Source of the DNA: Gammaproteobacteria bacterium
GTDB taxonomy: Bacteria; Pseudomonadota; Gammaproteobacteria; Arenicellales; Poriferihabitantaceae
Assembly: GCA_022822625.1 (NCBI GenBank)
Contig: JAJEAV010000026.1
Span: forward strand, 31,448-95,447
DNA: 64,000 bases
Direction of reading: 5' to 3'
Shown here: piece after piece, positions 26,202 to 36,364 of the stretch
Numbering within the stretch: the stretch's first letter is position 1
Layout of the letters: the number at the start of each line of letters is the position of its first letter
Program-made: the position numbers and the translations under genes
Notes under the pieces: model-generated
Told to the model about the DNA's origin: nothing
Databases searched by the model: none
Seen by the model: the letters and a program-made list of their open reading frames with translations, nothing else

Positions 26202-26924
26202 TCAGTACATATGCTGACCTCCATTGATATCAATGGTCGAACCAGTAATAAACCCTGCATCATCGCTGACCAGAAACAGCACCCCACGCGCAATGTCTTC
26301 CGGATTACCCAATCGACCAACTGGAATGGTAGAAATGATTTTTTCCAGTACTTTTTCAGGGACCGCGCGCACCATATCCGTTAATACATAACCGGGAGCG
26401 ATAGCGTTGACGGTAATCCCCACCTTGGCACCTTCCTGTGCCAGGGCCTTTGTGAATCCGTGGATACCCGACTTCGCTGCAGCGTAGTTTACCTGCCCAT
26501 ATTGTCCGGCCTGACCGTTTATGGAACCAATGTTCACAATTCGGCCAAACTGTCGTTCCCGCATTCCTTCAATAACAGACCGACTCATATTGAAACAGGA
26601 TGACAGATTGGTCTTGATGACATCGTTCCACTGGTCATAATCCATTCTGTGCATGGTTCCGTCACGAGTAATGCCGGCATTGTTGACCAAAATGGATACT
26701 GGCCCTAGATCTTCTTCTATCTGTTTGACTGCTGCCTGACAGGCATCGAAGTCCGAGACATCAAACCTATAGGTTGAAATGCCTGTACTGTCAGAAAATT
26801 TCCTTGCTGACTCATCATTGCCGACATAGGTAGCTGCGACTGCATGTCCAGCTTCCTTGAGAGCTACGCTAATCGCTTCTCCAATACCTCGAATTCCCCC
26901 TGTTACAATTGCTACTGTACTCAC
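26202..26924 (-). CDS. phaB: acetoacetyl-CoA reductase
   Basis: A 240-residue short-chain dehydrogenase making (R)-3-hydroxybutyryl-CoA with NADPH, the monomer for PHB. The cofactor loop is VTGGIRGIGEAIS; the catalytic residues are the serine in NIGSINGQAGQ and the Y-x-x-x-K of NYAAAKSG. The segment AGITRDGTMHRMDYDQWNDV is typical of PhaB. The start is a GTG with GAGGA upstream, 30 bases after the class I phaC stop, so the two are probably one operon. phaA is not in the window. Confidence 0.93.
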   Translation of the reverse strand: MSTVAIVTGGIRGIGEAISVALKEAGHAVAATYVGNDESARKFSDSTGISTYRFDVSDFDACQAAVKQIEEDLGPVSILVNNAGITRDGTMHRMDYDQWNDVIKTNLSSCFNMSRSVIEGMRERQFGRIVNIGSINGQAGQYGQVNYAAAKSGIHGFTKALAQEGAKVGITVNAIAPGYVLTDMVRAVPEKVLEKIISTIPVGRLGNPEDIARGVLFLVSDDAGFITGSTIDINGGQHMY

Positions 26925-26954
26925 TATCTAGTCCTCACTATTGTTCATTGCTTC

Positions 26955-28724
26955 TTAATCTGGTTCCTGATCGATTCGAACCCGAACGTAAGTGCCGGGC
27001 GCATCTTCAATAATATCAAGCTTACCGTCTCCCGGAACTCTGCAAGGTACTTTTTCCCCGCACTTCCCAGAAATCCAGTCCTGCCATTCAGGCCACCAGG
27101 AACCTTCATTCACCTTGGCGTTTCCAACCCATTTCTCCAGATCAGCGGGAGGATTATCGGTTGTGCGATAATTGTGTTTGCCGGCGGCGGGCGGGTTAAT
27201 GATTCCAGCAATATGACCGGACCCACTCAGAATGAATTTGACTGGTCCGGAGACTAGTTGGGTACCTGCATAAGTAGATTCCCAGGGAGCAATATGGTCT
27301 TCGACAGCCGATACAAAACAACTCGGAATATCAATTCTTGACAGATCGATGCCTATGCCATCAATGCTGACTCCATCTGGCTCCTTCAGCTTGTTGTCGA
27401 CATAAAAATTCTTGATATACCAAGTGTGCATGCCTGCCGGCATTCTGGTTGAATCCGAATTCCAGTAAAGCAGGTCAAATGCCTTGGGGCTCTTACCCAG
27501 CAAATAGTTGTTCACGTAAAACGACCAGATGAGGTCATTGGCGCGCAACATATTGAAGACGCCAGCCATGTAGTCTCCTTCCAGATACCCCTTTTCGCTC
27601 ATTTTTTTCTTCAGGCTCTCGAGTTGCTCCTCATCGGTAAAAACTCCAAGTTCACCGGGTTCAGAGTAATCCAGCATTGTGGTCAGGAACGTGGATGTAT
27701 TGATTCCTTCATCTCCTTTTGACCTCAGATAAGCAAGGGCAGTTGCAAGCAATGCGCCACCAATACAGTAACCAATGACATTGACCTTGTCTTCGCCGGT
27801 GGCCTGCTTCACCGCATCAAGAGCGACTACCAACCCATCAAGGATATAGTGATCAAACTGGACATCATGGCAGGTCTCATCAGGATTTACCCAGGACATC
27901 ACGAATACTGTATGACCTTGGCCAGTCAGCCACTTGATAAAGGAGTTTTCCGGCTGGAGATCCAGTACATAGTATTTGTTTATCCATGGTGGAACGAGCA
28001 GCAAAGGTATGCTGTTAACGGTTTTTGTGCTCGGTTCATATTGCAGCAGCTCGAACATTCGATTGCGAAAAACTACCTTTCCGGATGAAACAGCGATATT
28101 TTTTCCCAGCTCAAAAGCATCTGTATCGGTCATACTGATTTTGAGTGTGCCATTACCCTTTCTTAAGTCAGACATCATGTTCTGAAACCCATTGAGTAAG
28201 TTTTCACCCTTGGTTTCAACTGCTTTCTCAATAACTTCCGGGTTGGTCAAGGCAAAGTTGGTTGGAGATAGACTGTCGATGTACTGCTCGGTGAAAAAAG
28301 CCATTTTCCTGGCCGTCTGCTCATCAATGCCCTCGGTATTTGAGGCAAGGTCCCGGAAGCATTTTGAACTGAGCAAATAGGATTGCTTGATCGCATTGAA
28401 GATTGGTTGTTCTTCCCAGGCTTGATGGCGAAACCTTCGATCCCCCCTCTCTTCCTGAATAACCGGTTCTGAATCGATCCCCATCATCTGCATGGCAGTC
28501 TGTTGATAGAGTTTCATGGTGTCCTGCCAGTAGTTGATGCCGGTTTCAATCATTTTTTCCGGGTTTTTCAGCATTGCGTCATACCATTGCTGCCAGGCTT
28601 CAACCAGGTTGAATGGGTCAATATTGGCAATTCCATATTCCGAGGCGGCCTCTTTCATCAGTTTCTCTAACTGTTCCATTTTCTCTTTGTATTCTTCGCT
28701 GGCAATACTGGTCTTGGTATTCAT
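26955..28724 (-). CDS. phaC: class I polyhydroxyalkanoate synthase
   Basis: A 589-residue class I PHA synthase. The N-terminal domain (about 1-200) is helical with the PhaC_N segment WEEQPIFNAIKQSYLLSS; the catalytic domain has C320 in GYCIGG, D476 (VEDHIAPW) and H504 (GSGHIAGI), almost identical in numbering to C319, D480 and H508 of Cupriavidus. Such enzymes act as homodimers without PhaE. It lies head-to-head in function, though convergent in direction, with a class III synthase 0.8 kb away. Confidence 0.96.
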   Translation of the reverse strand: MNTKTSIASEEYKEKMEQLEKLMKEAASEYGIANIDPFNLVEAWQQWYDAMLKNPEKMIETGINYWQDTMKLYQQTAMQMMGIDSEPVIQEERGDRRFRHQAWEEQPIFNAIKQSYLLSSKCFRDLASNTEGIDEQTARKMAFFTEQYIDSLSPTNFALTNPEVIEKAVETKGENLLNGFQNMMSDLRKGNGTLKISMTDTDAFELGKNIAVSSGKVVFRNRMFELLQYEPSTKTVNSIPLLLVPPWINKYYVLDLQPENSFIKWLTGQGHTVFVMSWVNPDETCHDVQFDHYILDGLVVALDAVKQATGEDKVNVIGYCIGGALLATALAYLRSKGDEGINTSTFLTTMLDYSEPGELGVFTDEEQLESLKKKMSEKGYLEGDYMAGVFNMLRANDLIWSFYVNNYLLGKSPKAFDLLYWNSDSTRMPAGMHTWYIKNFYVDNKLKEPDGVSIDGIGIDLSRIDIPSCFVSAVEDHIAPWESTYAGTQLVSGPVKFILSGSGHIAGIINPPAAGKHNYRTTDNPPADLEKWVGNAKVNEGSWWPEWQDWISGKCGEKVPCRVPGDGKLDIIEDAPGTYVRVRIDQEPD

Positions 28725-28908
28725 ATTGGCACCCTGTTACGGACTGTTATAATAATTTGAATCCCGGGATTCAGCTGTTCTGGCAAGGATCATCCCGTCA
28801 TTATATGCCATTATTGTGCATCGCACACAAAATCAGTGCTGTCCTGGAGAATCTCGGGATTCATGATTCGGTGCAAAGCATATTATCTGGTGTCCTGATC
28901 TACAGGCA

Positions 28909-29628
28909 TCATCGATCTATCTTGTCTTCAACAGATTTCAGGATACCTCGCAGTATATTTACTTCTTCCCGAGTGAGCTGAGAACGATTAAACAGCCTTT
29001 TCAGTTTACGCATCAATAGCGATGAGCGCCCATCTATAAATTCAGTCATATTTAATGCCTTCTCCAGATGTGTCATGAATCCATTGACCTGTTCCCTGTT
29101 CGCGAGGTCTTCCCGCTCTTCCTTCCCGAACGAATTTTCGGAATTCATGAGCGCCTTTCGGAATTCATGGCAGAGAATTGTTGCTGCCGAGGCCAGATTC
29201 ATGGATGGGAATCTCTCGTCAACATCAATCCTGATCATGTAGTTGCATAAATCGAGTTCGGCGTTTCCGAGTCCGTTGCGTTCCCTGCCGAAAACAATAG
29301 CCAACCGGGCATTCTGGCTGACGGCCTTCTCCATTGCCTGATCGGGTAAAAGCGTAGGCCAGCTGATTGACCTTTTTCTGGAAGTCGTTGCAAGCACCAG
29401 TGTACAGTCTTCAACAGCCTTCTCCAGCGTTGGATAATGTTCCGATTCTAGCAATACCCTCCCTGCACCACTGGCACGACGCAAGGCATCTGAATTCACT
29501 ATATCTGGTGCATTGACCAACGCCATGTTGTTGATTCCCATGTTTGTCATGGAACGGGCGACTCCACCAACATTGCCGGGTTCCGAAGGTTCAACCAGAA
29601 CGATTCGGATATAATTGGACATCTTCAT
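28909..29628 (-). CDS. trmJ: tRNA (cytidine/uridine-2'-O)-methyltransferase TrmJ
   Basis: A 239-residue SPOUT-fold methyltransferase that modifies position 32 of certain tRNAs. N-terminal RIVLVEPSEPGNVGGVARSMTNMG and the motifs IVFGRERNGLGNAEL and FPSMNLASAATIL are characteristic. A C-terminal helical extension from about residue 165 is also typical. It runs divergently from suhB, the arrangement known from E. coli. An ATG two codons in is an alternative start. Confidence 0.93.
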   Translation of the reverse strand: MKMSNYIRIVLVEPSEPGNVGGVARSMTNMGINNMALVNAPDIVNSDALRRASGAGRVLLESEHYPTLEKAVEDCTLVLATTSRKRSISWPTLLPDQAMEKAVSQNARLAIVFGRERNGLGNAELDLCNYMIRIDVDERFPSMNLASAATILCHEFRKALMNSENSFGKEEREDLANREQVNGFMTHLEKALNMTEFIDGRSSLLMRKLKRLFNRSQLTREEVNILRGILKSVEDKIDR

Positions 29629-29710
29629 GATATATCGTAATTCGGTGAAATGACTGACGGTTTATTGCCTGCTAGCCGGATTTCTCCAATGCTCTTTCAG
29701 GAAAATTATA

Positions 29711-30544
29711 TTGGACCCTCTGCTCAATATCGGGATAAAGGCCGCTGTTTCAGCCGGAAAAGTGTTGACCCAGTCCCTCAATTCACTTGACCGCCTCCAT
29801 GTAACTCCAAAAGGTCGTCATGACTTTGTGAGCGAGGCCGATCAAATGTCCGAAGAAATCATTATCGAGATTGTGCGCAAACACTATCCCGAGCATGACA
29901 TCATTACCGAAGAATCGGGTATACATGTGGGTTCGGGTAATGACGGGGATCAATTCGAATGGATCATTGATCCACTGGATGGAACCATGAATTATCTGCA
30001 CAACCATCCCGACTTTACGGTTTCAATTGCTGTCACAAAAAACAATGTTCTTGAGCATGGCATTATATTCGATCCCATCCGCAACGACTTGTACACTGCC
30101 AGCCGTAATCGTGGAGCACAATTAAACGGGAAGCGGATACACGTAACACATGCTAGGAATCTCAAGCGGTCTACGATTGCCGTGGGTACACCTCATCCCG
30201 ACTACGACTACAGGGATTACTGGCTTGATAATGTTTCCGAAATTATCAAGGGAGTGGGCACAGTTCGAGTTACCGGATCAGCAGCACTTGATCTGGCACA
30301 TGTTGCTACCGGTAGAACCGATGGTTTTTTCCAGCCCTCGCTGAAAGTATGGGATATTGCTGCGGGCAGCTTGCTAGTCCGGGAAGCCAAGGGGCTTGTG
30401 GCCGACTGGAGCGGCAATCAAGACCATCTCGAAAATGGATATGTTCTGGCCTCAGGAACCGGTATTTTCAGTCAACTTCTGGGATTGACCCAGTCCGTTT
30501 ACGGGGATATTGCGACGACAAGTCCCACAGATATAACTGGATGA
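29711..30544 (+). CDS. suhB: inositol-1-monophosphatase family protein SuhB
   Basis: A 277-residue phosphatase that also serves in rRNA antitermination in E. coli. Metal-binding motifs are ITEESG, DPLDGTMNY and WDIAAGSLLVREAKG. The start is a TTG at 29711 with AGGAAA a few bases before; it gives MDPLLNIGIKAA, which fits the family N-terminus. No in-frame ATG is near. Confidence 0.93.
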   Translation: MDPLLNIGIKAAVSAGKVLTQSLNSLDRLHVTPKGRHDFVSEADQMSEEIIIEIVRKHYPEHDIITEESGIHVGSGNDGDQFEWIIDPLDGTMNYLHNHPDFTVSIAVTKNNVLEHGIIFDPIRNDLYTASRNRGAQLNGKRIHVTHARNLKRSTIAVGTPHPDYDYRDYWLDNVSEIIKGVGTVRVTGSAALDLAHVATGRTDGFFQPSLKVWDIAAGSLLVREAKGLVADWSGNQDHLENGYVLASGTGIFSQLLGLTQSVYGDIATTSPTDITG

Positions 30545-30688
30545 CTATTCCAGTCGGCAACATCTTGCTTCATAGTCCACGCCAATTCAAAATTCAGGAT
30601 AATCGAATATCTCGGAACCCACCAATGATCCTTCTGTAAACGACATGAACATGGAATCTGAATCTATACGTTGAATTGGTATCGCTTT

Positions 30689-33289
30689 ATGGAACAGGAG
30701 TCTCTTATCAAGCCAACACCGGGAGAGCTCAGCAAGTCTGAACTGTCGGGGCATACGCCCATGATAAAGCAGTATCTCGCAATCAAGAAGGAATATCCCG
30801 ATACGATTCTGTTCTATCAAATGGGCGATTTTTACGAGATGTTTTTTGAAGATGCCCAGGAAGCATCAAAACTGCTCGATATCACCCTGACATCGCGCAG
30901 TCAATCCGGGGGTTCAGAAGTTCCAATGGCTGGTGTTCCTATTCACTCGGTTGAGCAATATCTTGAGCGCCTGATAGGTCTGAACCTGTCTGTCGCAATT
31001 TGCGATCAGGTGGGAGACCCGGCAAATTCCAAAGGCCCGGTTGAGCGTAAGGTTGTTCGAGTCGTAACTCCAGGCACCTTGATTGAGGAAACACTGCTTA
31101 ACGATCGACAGGAAAACATAACCGCCTCTGTTTTTGAATTGAACGATCGTTACGGAATCGCCACTCTTGAAATATCAAGCGGGAGATTCGTAGGCTATGA
31201 GGTCAGTACCCGGGAACTGCTGCTCAGCTCAATTCGTCGAATCAGTCCGGCAGAAATGGTCATCAGCGATAATCAAAATCCGTTTGAAGACGATACTGCT
31301 GCACGACAAGTCCCTTCTTGGTATTTTGACTCATCCCGCACCGAAAACGTTCTTTGCGAGTTGTTTGAAACAAGGTTTCTTGATGCATTTGATTGCCCGG
31401 AGTTCCCGGTTGCAACCCGTGCGGCAGGTGCCCTGATTCTTTACATCCAGGACTTGCATGGCAATCAGTTGCCGCATGTCACCGGCATCGAATTCAAGCG
31501 GCAAAGCAGTTTTTTGAACATGGACGAGGTGACCCGGAGAAATCTGGAAATCGAAGTTGGACACGATGGCACTTCCCATAACAGTCTGGTCCGCATTTTC
31601 GATGACTGTGGAACTGCAATGGGTGCCAGAATGCTTCGAAGATGGTTCAATGCACCAATCACGGATCGAACGGAACTTGTCTCTCGACACGATGCAATCG
31701 ACTGGTTGCTGGAAATACCTCAGCTTGAAAAAATCAGGACCCTGTTGAAGTCGATTGTGGACATGGAGCGAATACTCGCCAGGGTTTCCATGAAGACAGC
31801 TCGACCGCGTGATCTGCTGGGACTCCGCAACTCTCTCGAAATCCTGCCGGAGATCAACCAGCTCATCGAGCATTGCCCTGCGCCATTGATTCAATCATTA
31901 CAGGGCAATCTGACACCCCGGCATGAAGTGCATGATCTTCTCAAATCGGCGATCAAGGACGATCCCCCGAACATTATTCGTGATGGCGGTGTTTTAAGGG
32001 ATGACTACGACCAGGAACTCGGCGAGCTAAGACACCTGCAACAGGAATCCGGTGATCACCTGATTGCGATGGAAGTTCACGAACGAAAATCTACAGGGAT
32101 TTCAAATCTGCGGATTCGTTATAACCGGGTTCATGGATATTACATCGAAATTCCACGATCGCAGGAAGGCATGGTACCCGAACACTACATACGACGACAG
32201 ACGATCAAGAATGCAGAACGCTTCGTAACGGAAGAACTCAAGGAGTTTGAGGAAAGAATACTGGGTGCAAAGGGCAAGGCATTGATTCGTGAAAAGTACT
32301 TGTATGACCAGATTCTTGAAAGCCTACAGCCACATATCAAGGCAATCATGCAGTGTGCACGCGCTCTGGCCTGTCTGGACCTGCTTGGAAATTTTGCCTC
32401 GAAAGCCCAGACACTCGACTTATGCCGCCCGGAGCTGGTGGAAAAATCCAGTATTGAAATTATCAACGGACGTCATCCTGTGGTCGAGCAAACGCTGATC
32501 CGGAAGGATTTCATTAGCAACACGACTCTGCTTGACGACAACACTCGAATGCAGCTGATTACGGGGCCGAACATGGGCGGCAAAAGCACCTATATGCGGC
32601 AGGTCGCGATTGTTGCCCTGTTGGCATATACCGGATGTTATGTCCCGGCCAATTCTGCCAGAATCGGATATATCGACCGGATATTCACGCGAATCGGGGC
32701 CGCAGATGATCTGGCAGGTGGCCGATCAACGTTTATGGTCGAAATGACGGAAATGGCCGGTATTTTGAGAAATGCATCGCAAAATAGCCTCGTGATTGTT
32801 GATGAAATTGGACGTGGAACCAGTACCTTTGATGGCCTGGCCTTGGCGTGGGCCTGTGCCAGAGAACTGGCGATGAAGGTCAAGTCACTGACCTTGTTTT
32901 CCACGCACTACTTTGAATTGACCACTCTTGAAAATGAATTGCCCTGTCTTGTCAATGTTCATCTTGATGCGGTGGAACACGGTGAAAACATCATCTTCAT
33001 GTACAAGGTCAAATTGGGTTCGGCCTCAAAAAGCTATGGACTGCAGGTAGCCCGGCTGGCCGGGATTCCCAGTCGTGTCATTGCGGCCTCCAGTTCAAAA
33101 TTGTCATCCATGGAAAGAATACAGGTACAAGAAAAAGACAGTTCAGGCAGTCAGAACAACGACGAACCAGATCAAACCCCTGAAGAGATGGAGATAGTCT
33201 CAATAATCAAGTCTATCGATGTAGATAATCTGACCCCGCGAGAGGCACTTGATGTGATCTATGAGCTACGCAAAAATCTTGCGGTGTGA
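30689..33289 (+). CDS. mutS: DNA mismatch repair protein MutS
   Basis: An 866-residue protein that recognises mismatched base pairs. The mismatch-contact motif F-x-E is in [15 protein letters not shown] near residue 43. The ATPase domain has Walker [12 protein letters not shown], Walker [14 protein letters not shown], and the FSTHYFEL switch. The C-terminus ends with a short helical segment ([16 protein letters not shown]), as in E. coli, that mediates tetramer formation. ATG 30689 is preferred to a TTG at 30671. fdxA follows, as in Pseudomonas. Confidence 0.97.
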   Translation: MEQESLIKPTPGELSKSELSGHTPMIKQYLAIKKEYPDTILFYQMGDFYEMFFEDAQEASKLLDITLTSRSQSGGSEVPMAGVPIHSVEQYLERLIGLNLSVAICDQVGDPANSKGPVERKVVRVVTPGTLIEETLLNDRQENITASVFELNDRYGIATLEISSGRFVGYEVSTRELLLSSIRRISPAEMVISDNQNPFEDDTAARQVPSWYFDSSRTENVLCELFETRFLDAFDCPEFPVATRAAGALILYIQDLHGNQLPHVTGIEFKRQSSFLNMDEVTRRNLEIEVGHDGTSHNSLVRIFDDCGTAMGARMLRRWFNAPITDRTELVSRHDAIDWLLEIPQLEKIRTLLKSIVDMERILARVSMKTARPRDLLGLRNSLEILPEINQLIEHCPAPLIQSLQGNLTPRHEVHDLLKSAIKDDPPNIIRDGGVLRDDYDQELGELRHLQQESGDHLIAMEVHERKSTGISNLRIRYNRVHGYYIEIPRSQEGMVPEHYIRRQTIKNAERFVTEELKEFEERILGAKGKALIREKYLYDQILESLQPHIKAIMQCARALACLDLLGNFASKAQTLDLCRPELVEKSSIEIINGRHPVVEQTLIRKDFISNTTLLDDNTRMQLITGPNMGGKSTYMRQVAIVALLAYTGCYVPANSARIGYIDRIFTRIGAADDLAGGRSTFMVEMTEMAGILRNASQNSLVIVDEIGRGTSTFDGLALAWACARELAMKVKSLTLFSTHYFELTTLENELPCLVNVHLDAVEHGENIIFMYKVKLGSASKSYGLQVARLAGIPSRVIAASSSKLSSMERIQVQEKDSSGSQNNDEPDQTPEEMEIVSIIKSIDVDNLTPREALDVIYELRKNLAV

Positions 33290-33291
33290 GC

Positions 33292-33351
33292 AAACAATGG
33301 TTAAAATCAGCGCCTGACTTGCCGTATCGGGCAACATTACCCTGATTGTTT
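33292..33351 (+). terminator. possible hairpin between mutS and fdxA
   Basis: AAACAAT (33292-33298) pairs with ATTGTTT (33345-33351), with further pairing inside (CAG/CTG and TTGCC/GGCAA around GTATC). There is no clear T-run. It may end or attenuate the mutS transcript before fdxA, or overlap the fdxA promoter. Confidence 0.3.
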
Positions 33352-33379
33352 GAATTGACCTGTTCGGAGTATCCTGAAT

Positions 33380-33703
33380 ATGACTTATGTGGTGGCCGAA
33401 TCCTGCATCCGTTGCAAGCTGACTGACTGTGTTGAGGTTTGTCCTGTGGACTGCTTTCATGAAGGACCGAATTATCTGGTCATTGACCCTGAAGAGTGTA
33501 TCGATTGCAGCTTGTGCGAACCCGAATGTCCAGTCAATGCCATTTTTGCCGAAGACGACCTGCCCAAGGAGCAAGCACATTTTCTTGAATTGAATGCAGA
33601 GCTCAGTCAGGTCTGGCCGGTCATCTCCGAGATGAAGGATCCACCGGAAGATGCGGATGACTGGCGAGAAGTCAAGGACAAGCTTCAGTATCTTGAGCGA
33701 TAG
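33380..33703 (+). CDS. fdxA: seven-iron ferredoxin
   Basis: A 107-residue ferredoxin with one [3Fe-4S] and one [4Fe-4S] cluster. Cysteines of the first cluster lie in [18 protein letters not shown] and of the second in [16 protein letters not shown]. The C-terminal half is acidic and without cysteines, as usual for the FdxA/Azotobacter ferredoxin I type. It follows mutS, a conserved order in gammaproteobacteria, but its electron partner is not known. Confidence 0.95.
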   Translation: MTYVVAESCIRCKLTDCVEVCPVDCFHEGPNYLVIDPEECIDCSLCEPECPVNAIFAEDDLPKEQAHFLELNAELSQVWPVISEMKDPPEDADDWREVKDKLQYLER

Positions 33704-33742
33704 TCGCTACGCCAGTCAACCAGGGCATGGTTTTCACACCCA

Positions 33743-36364
33743 ATGAATAGTGCCGCTTCAACCACGGTTCATCTCTCTGACTACACTCCTCCGTCTTTCA
33801 TTATTGAGCAGTCCCGACTTGTTTTTCGGTTGGGGTTTGATTCAACCCGGGTTGAAGCGACTCACCAAATCCAGCGAAACTCCGGAGCTACAGACCCTCT
33901 AGAGCTGAATTACGATCAACTCGAAATAGCCAGCATCAAAATTGATGACCACGAAGTAGACAGCAGCAATGTTGAGGCGAAAGACAAGTTGCTGATGATC
34001 CGGAATGTCCCGGACCGGTTTCAACTGACCACCGCCTGTCGAATCTTCCCGCAGGCAAATACTGCACTGGAAGGATTGTATAAATCGCGCAATATTCTCT
34101 GCACACAATGCGAGGCAGAGGGTTTTCGGCGGATTACTCCCTCCATTGACCGTCCCGATGTGCTGACACGCTATCAGGTTCGTATTGAAGCAGCAAAAAA
34201 CGAATTTCCGGTCCTGCTGTGCAATGGCAACCTGACCGATCAGGGTGAACTTGATCAGGGCTGGCATTATGCCGAGTGGGAAGACCCGTTTCCCAAGCCA
34301 ACTTACTTGTTTGCCCTGGTTGCGGGGCCGCTAAATTGTCTGGAAGATGACTTTACCACCATGAGTGGCCGCGAGGTCAAATTGCGGTTTTATGTGGAAG
34401 GTGATGACGTTGATCAATGTCACCATGCCATGCAGTCGCTCAAACAGGCAATGCGATGGGATGAACAGGAATGGAATCGGGAATATGACTTGGACTTATA
34501 CAATGTGGTTGCCGTACGCGACTTCAATATGGGTGCGATGGAAAACAAGAGCCTGAATGTTTTCAATACCACCTATGTACTCGCTAATCATGCGTTTGCA
34601 ACCGATTTCAATTTTCAACTGGTCAGGGACATTATCGGGCATGAGTATTTCCACAACTGGTCCGGGAATCGGGTCACATTACGGGACTGGTTCCAATTGA
34701 GCCTGAAAGAAGGATTTACAGTCTTTCGTGAACAGGAGTTCAGCGCTGACATGAGCTCCCGAGGGGTACGTAGAATTGATGCCGTAGCCGGCCTGAGGAA
34801 CCACCAGTTCAGCGAGGATGCCGGTGCCATGGCCCACCCCGTACAACCTCAGTCCTATCAGCAAATCGACAACTTCTATACTGCTACCGTCTATGAGAAA
34901 GGGGCCGAAGTTGTACGCATGCTTCAGACACTGGTCGGACATGACACATTTCGGCAAGGCGTTGACCTGTACTTTGAGATGCATGACGGCAAGGCAGTAA
35001 CAATCAATGAATTCGCTAATGCCATTGAAACAACTAGCGGGCATGATTTATCACAGTTCATGCTCTGGTACAGCCAGGCCGGCACCCCGGTCGTGCGGGC
35101 AGAATATCAGTATTTGTCGTCTGAGTCTGCCCTGGAACTCACGCTTGCACAAAGTTGTCCGATAACCGCTGATGGGTTCGAGAAAAAGCCCTTCATGATT
35201 CCGGTCAAAACGGCGCTGTTTAACGAAGACGGGGAAAAAGAATATATCGGTCCCGAGGGTTCGGAAATTGTCCTGGTCCTGAAAGAGCCATGGCAAACCT
35301 TTCGGTTCGAAAACATTTCAAAACCGGTCGTTCCATCGTTATTGAGAGGCTTCAGTGCCCCTGTAGAGATGCGGACAAGCCTGTCTGAACAGCAACTGGC
35401 CTTACTGCTGAACCACGATGACGATCCGTTTGTGCGTTGGGATTCGGGCCAGCAATTATTTGTCAGTCAGCTTCTTAGTGACATTGCTGTCATACAAGGC
35501 GGACACCAGCCGGGAGACAGATTATTCCTGCATGAAAGGGTACGGGAATTAATCCGAAACAGGGATATCGATCATGAATTGCTGGCTACACTGATTTCCC
35601 TGCCTTCAATCGACTATCTCGGTTGTCAAATGGAAAAAATAGACCCGGTTCCCATACATGATGCTCGCTGTAATCTGCGAAAGAGTCTTGCTGAATATTG
35701 CCGAGTCGATTTACAGGACCGATATTACGAGTGTGCAGATATCAACCGTGGCCAGAGCAATGCAACAGAGATTGGAGCAAGGGTATTGCGGGATCAGTGT
35801 CTGGGCTATCTGGGAGCACTGAATGACCGCGGTGCCTGGGATATGATCTCGGCACAGATCACAGATGCACAATGCATGACCGACAGTATCAGTGCGTACG
35901 GCACGCTGATCCAGACCGATCACCCTGACAAGACAGGCTATATTGAAGAATTTTATGAGCGCTGGAAATATCAGACTGAAGTCGTCGACAAGTGGTTTGC
36001 GATGCAGGCCGGAGCAACTCAACCCTCCACATTAAGGAAGATCGACGAGTTGACCCGTCATCCCGGATTTGACTGGAAAAACCCCAATAATGTACGCGCC
36101 TTGATCGGAAGACTTTGCCATGGCAACCCCGTGATCTTCCACAACAACGATGGTTCTGGGTATGCATTCGCCTCAAAATGGATCAGGAAACTGGACCCAG
36201 TCAACTCAAGCCTGAGCAGCAGTATTGCACGATCATTCGAAAACTGGCGTAATTATCGAGCCGATCTCGCCGAACTCATGCAGAAGACCCTGCTTGAAAT
36301 TAGAGAAATACCCAGGTTATCCTCCAATACGCTTGAAATTGTTGCCAATTCTCTGGAACGCTAA
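33743..36364 (+). CDS. pepN: aminopeptidase N
   Basis: An 873-residue M1-family zinc aminopeptidase that removes N-terminal residues from cytoplasmic peptides. The substrate-amine motif GAMEN (FNMGAMENKSLN) and the zinc site HEYFH followed 18 residues later by the third ligand Glu (LKEGFTVF) are present. Length matches the E. coli-type enzyme. The stop overlaps that of waaA on the opposite strand (36361-36364), so the two genes converge with no spacer. Confidence 0.96.
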   Translation: MNSAASTTVHLSDYTPPSFIIEQSRLVFRLGFDSTRVEATHQIQRNSGATDPLELNYDQLEIASIKIDDHEVDSSNVEAKDKLLMIRNVPDRFQLTTACRIFPQANTALEGLYKSRNILCTQCEAEGFRRITPSIDRPDVLTRYQVRIEAAKNEFPVLLCNGNLTDQGELDQGWHYAEWEDPFPKPTYLFALVAGPLNCLEDDFTTMSGREVKLRFYVEGDDVDQCHHAMQSLKQAMRWDEQEWNREYDLDLYNVVAVRDFNMGAMENKSLNVFNTTYVLANHAFATDFNFQLVRDIIGHEYFHNWSGNRVTLRDWFQLSLKEGFTVFREQEFSADMSSRGVRRIDAVAGLRNHQFSEDAGAMAHPVQPQSYQQIDNFYTATVYEKGAEVVRMLQTLVGHDTFRQGVDLYFEMHDGKAVTINEFANAIETTSGHDLSQFMLWYSQAGTPVVRAEYQYLSSESALELTLAQSCPITADGFEKKPFMIPVKTALFNEDGEKEYIGPEGSEIVLVLKEPWQTFRFENISKPVVPSLLRGFSAPVEMRTSLSEQQLALLLNHDDDPFVRWDSGQQLFVSQLLSDIAVIQGGHQPGDRLFLHERVRELIRNRDIDHELLATLISLPSIDYLGCQMEKIDPVPIHDARCNLRKSLAEYCRVDLQDRYYECADINRGQSNATEIGARVLRDQCLGYLGALNDRGAWDMISAQITDAQCMTDSISAYGTLIQTDHPDKTGYIEEFYERWKYQTEVVDKWFAMQAGATQPSTLRKIDELTRHPGFDWKNPNNVRALIGRLCHGNPVIFHNNDGSGYAFASKWIRKLDPVNSSLSSSIARSFENWRNYRADLAELMQKTLLEIREIPRLSSNTLEIVANSLER

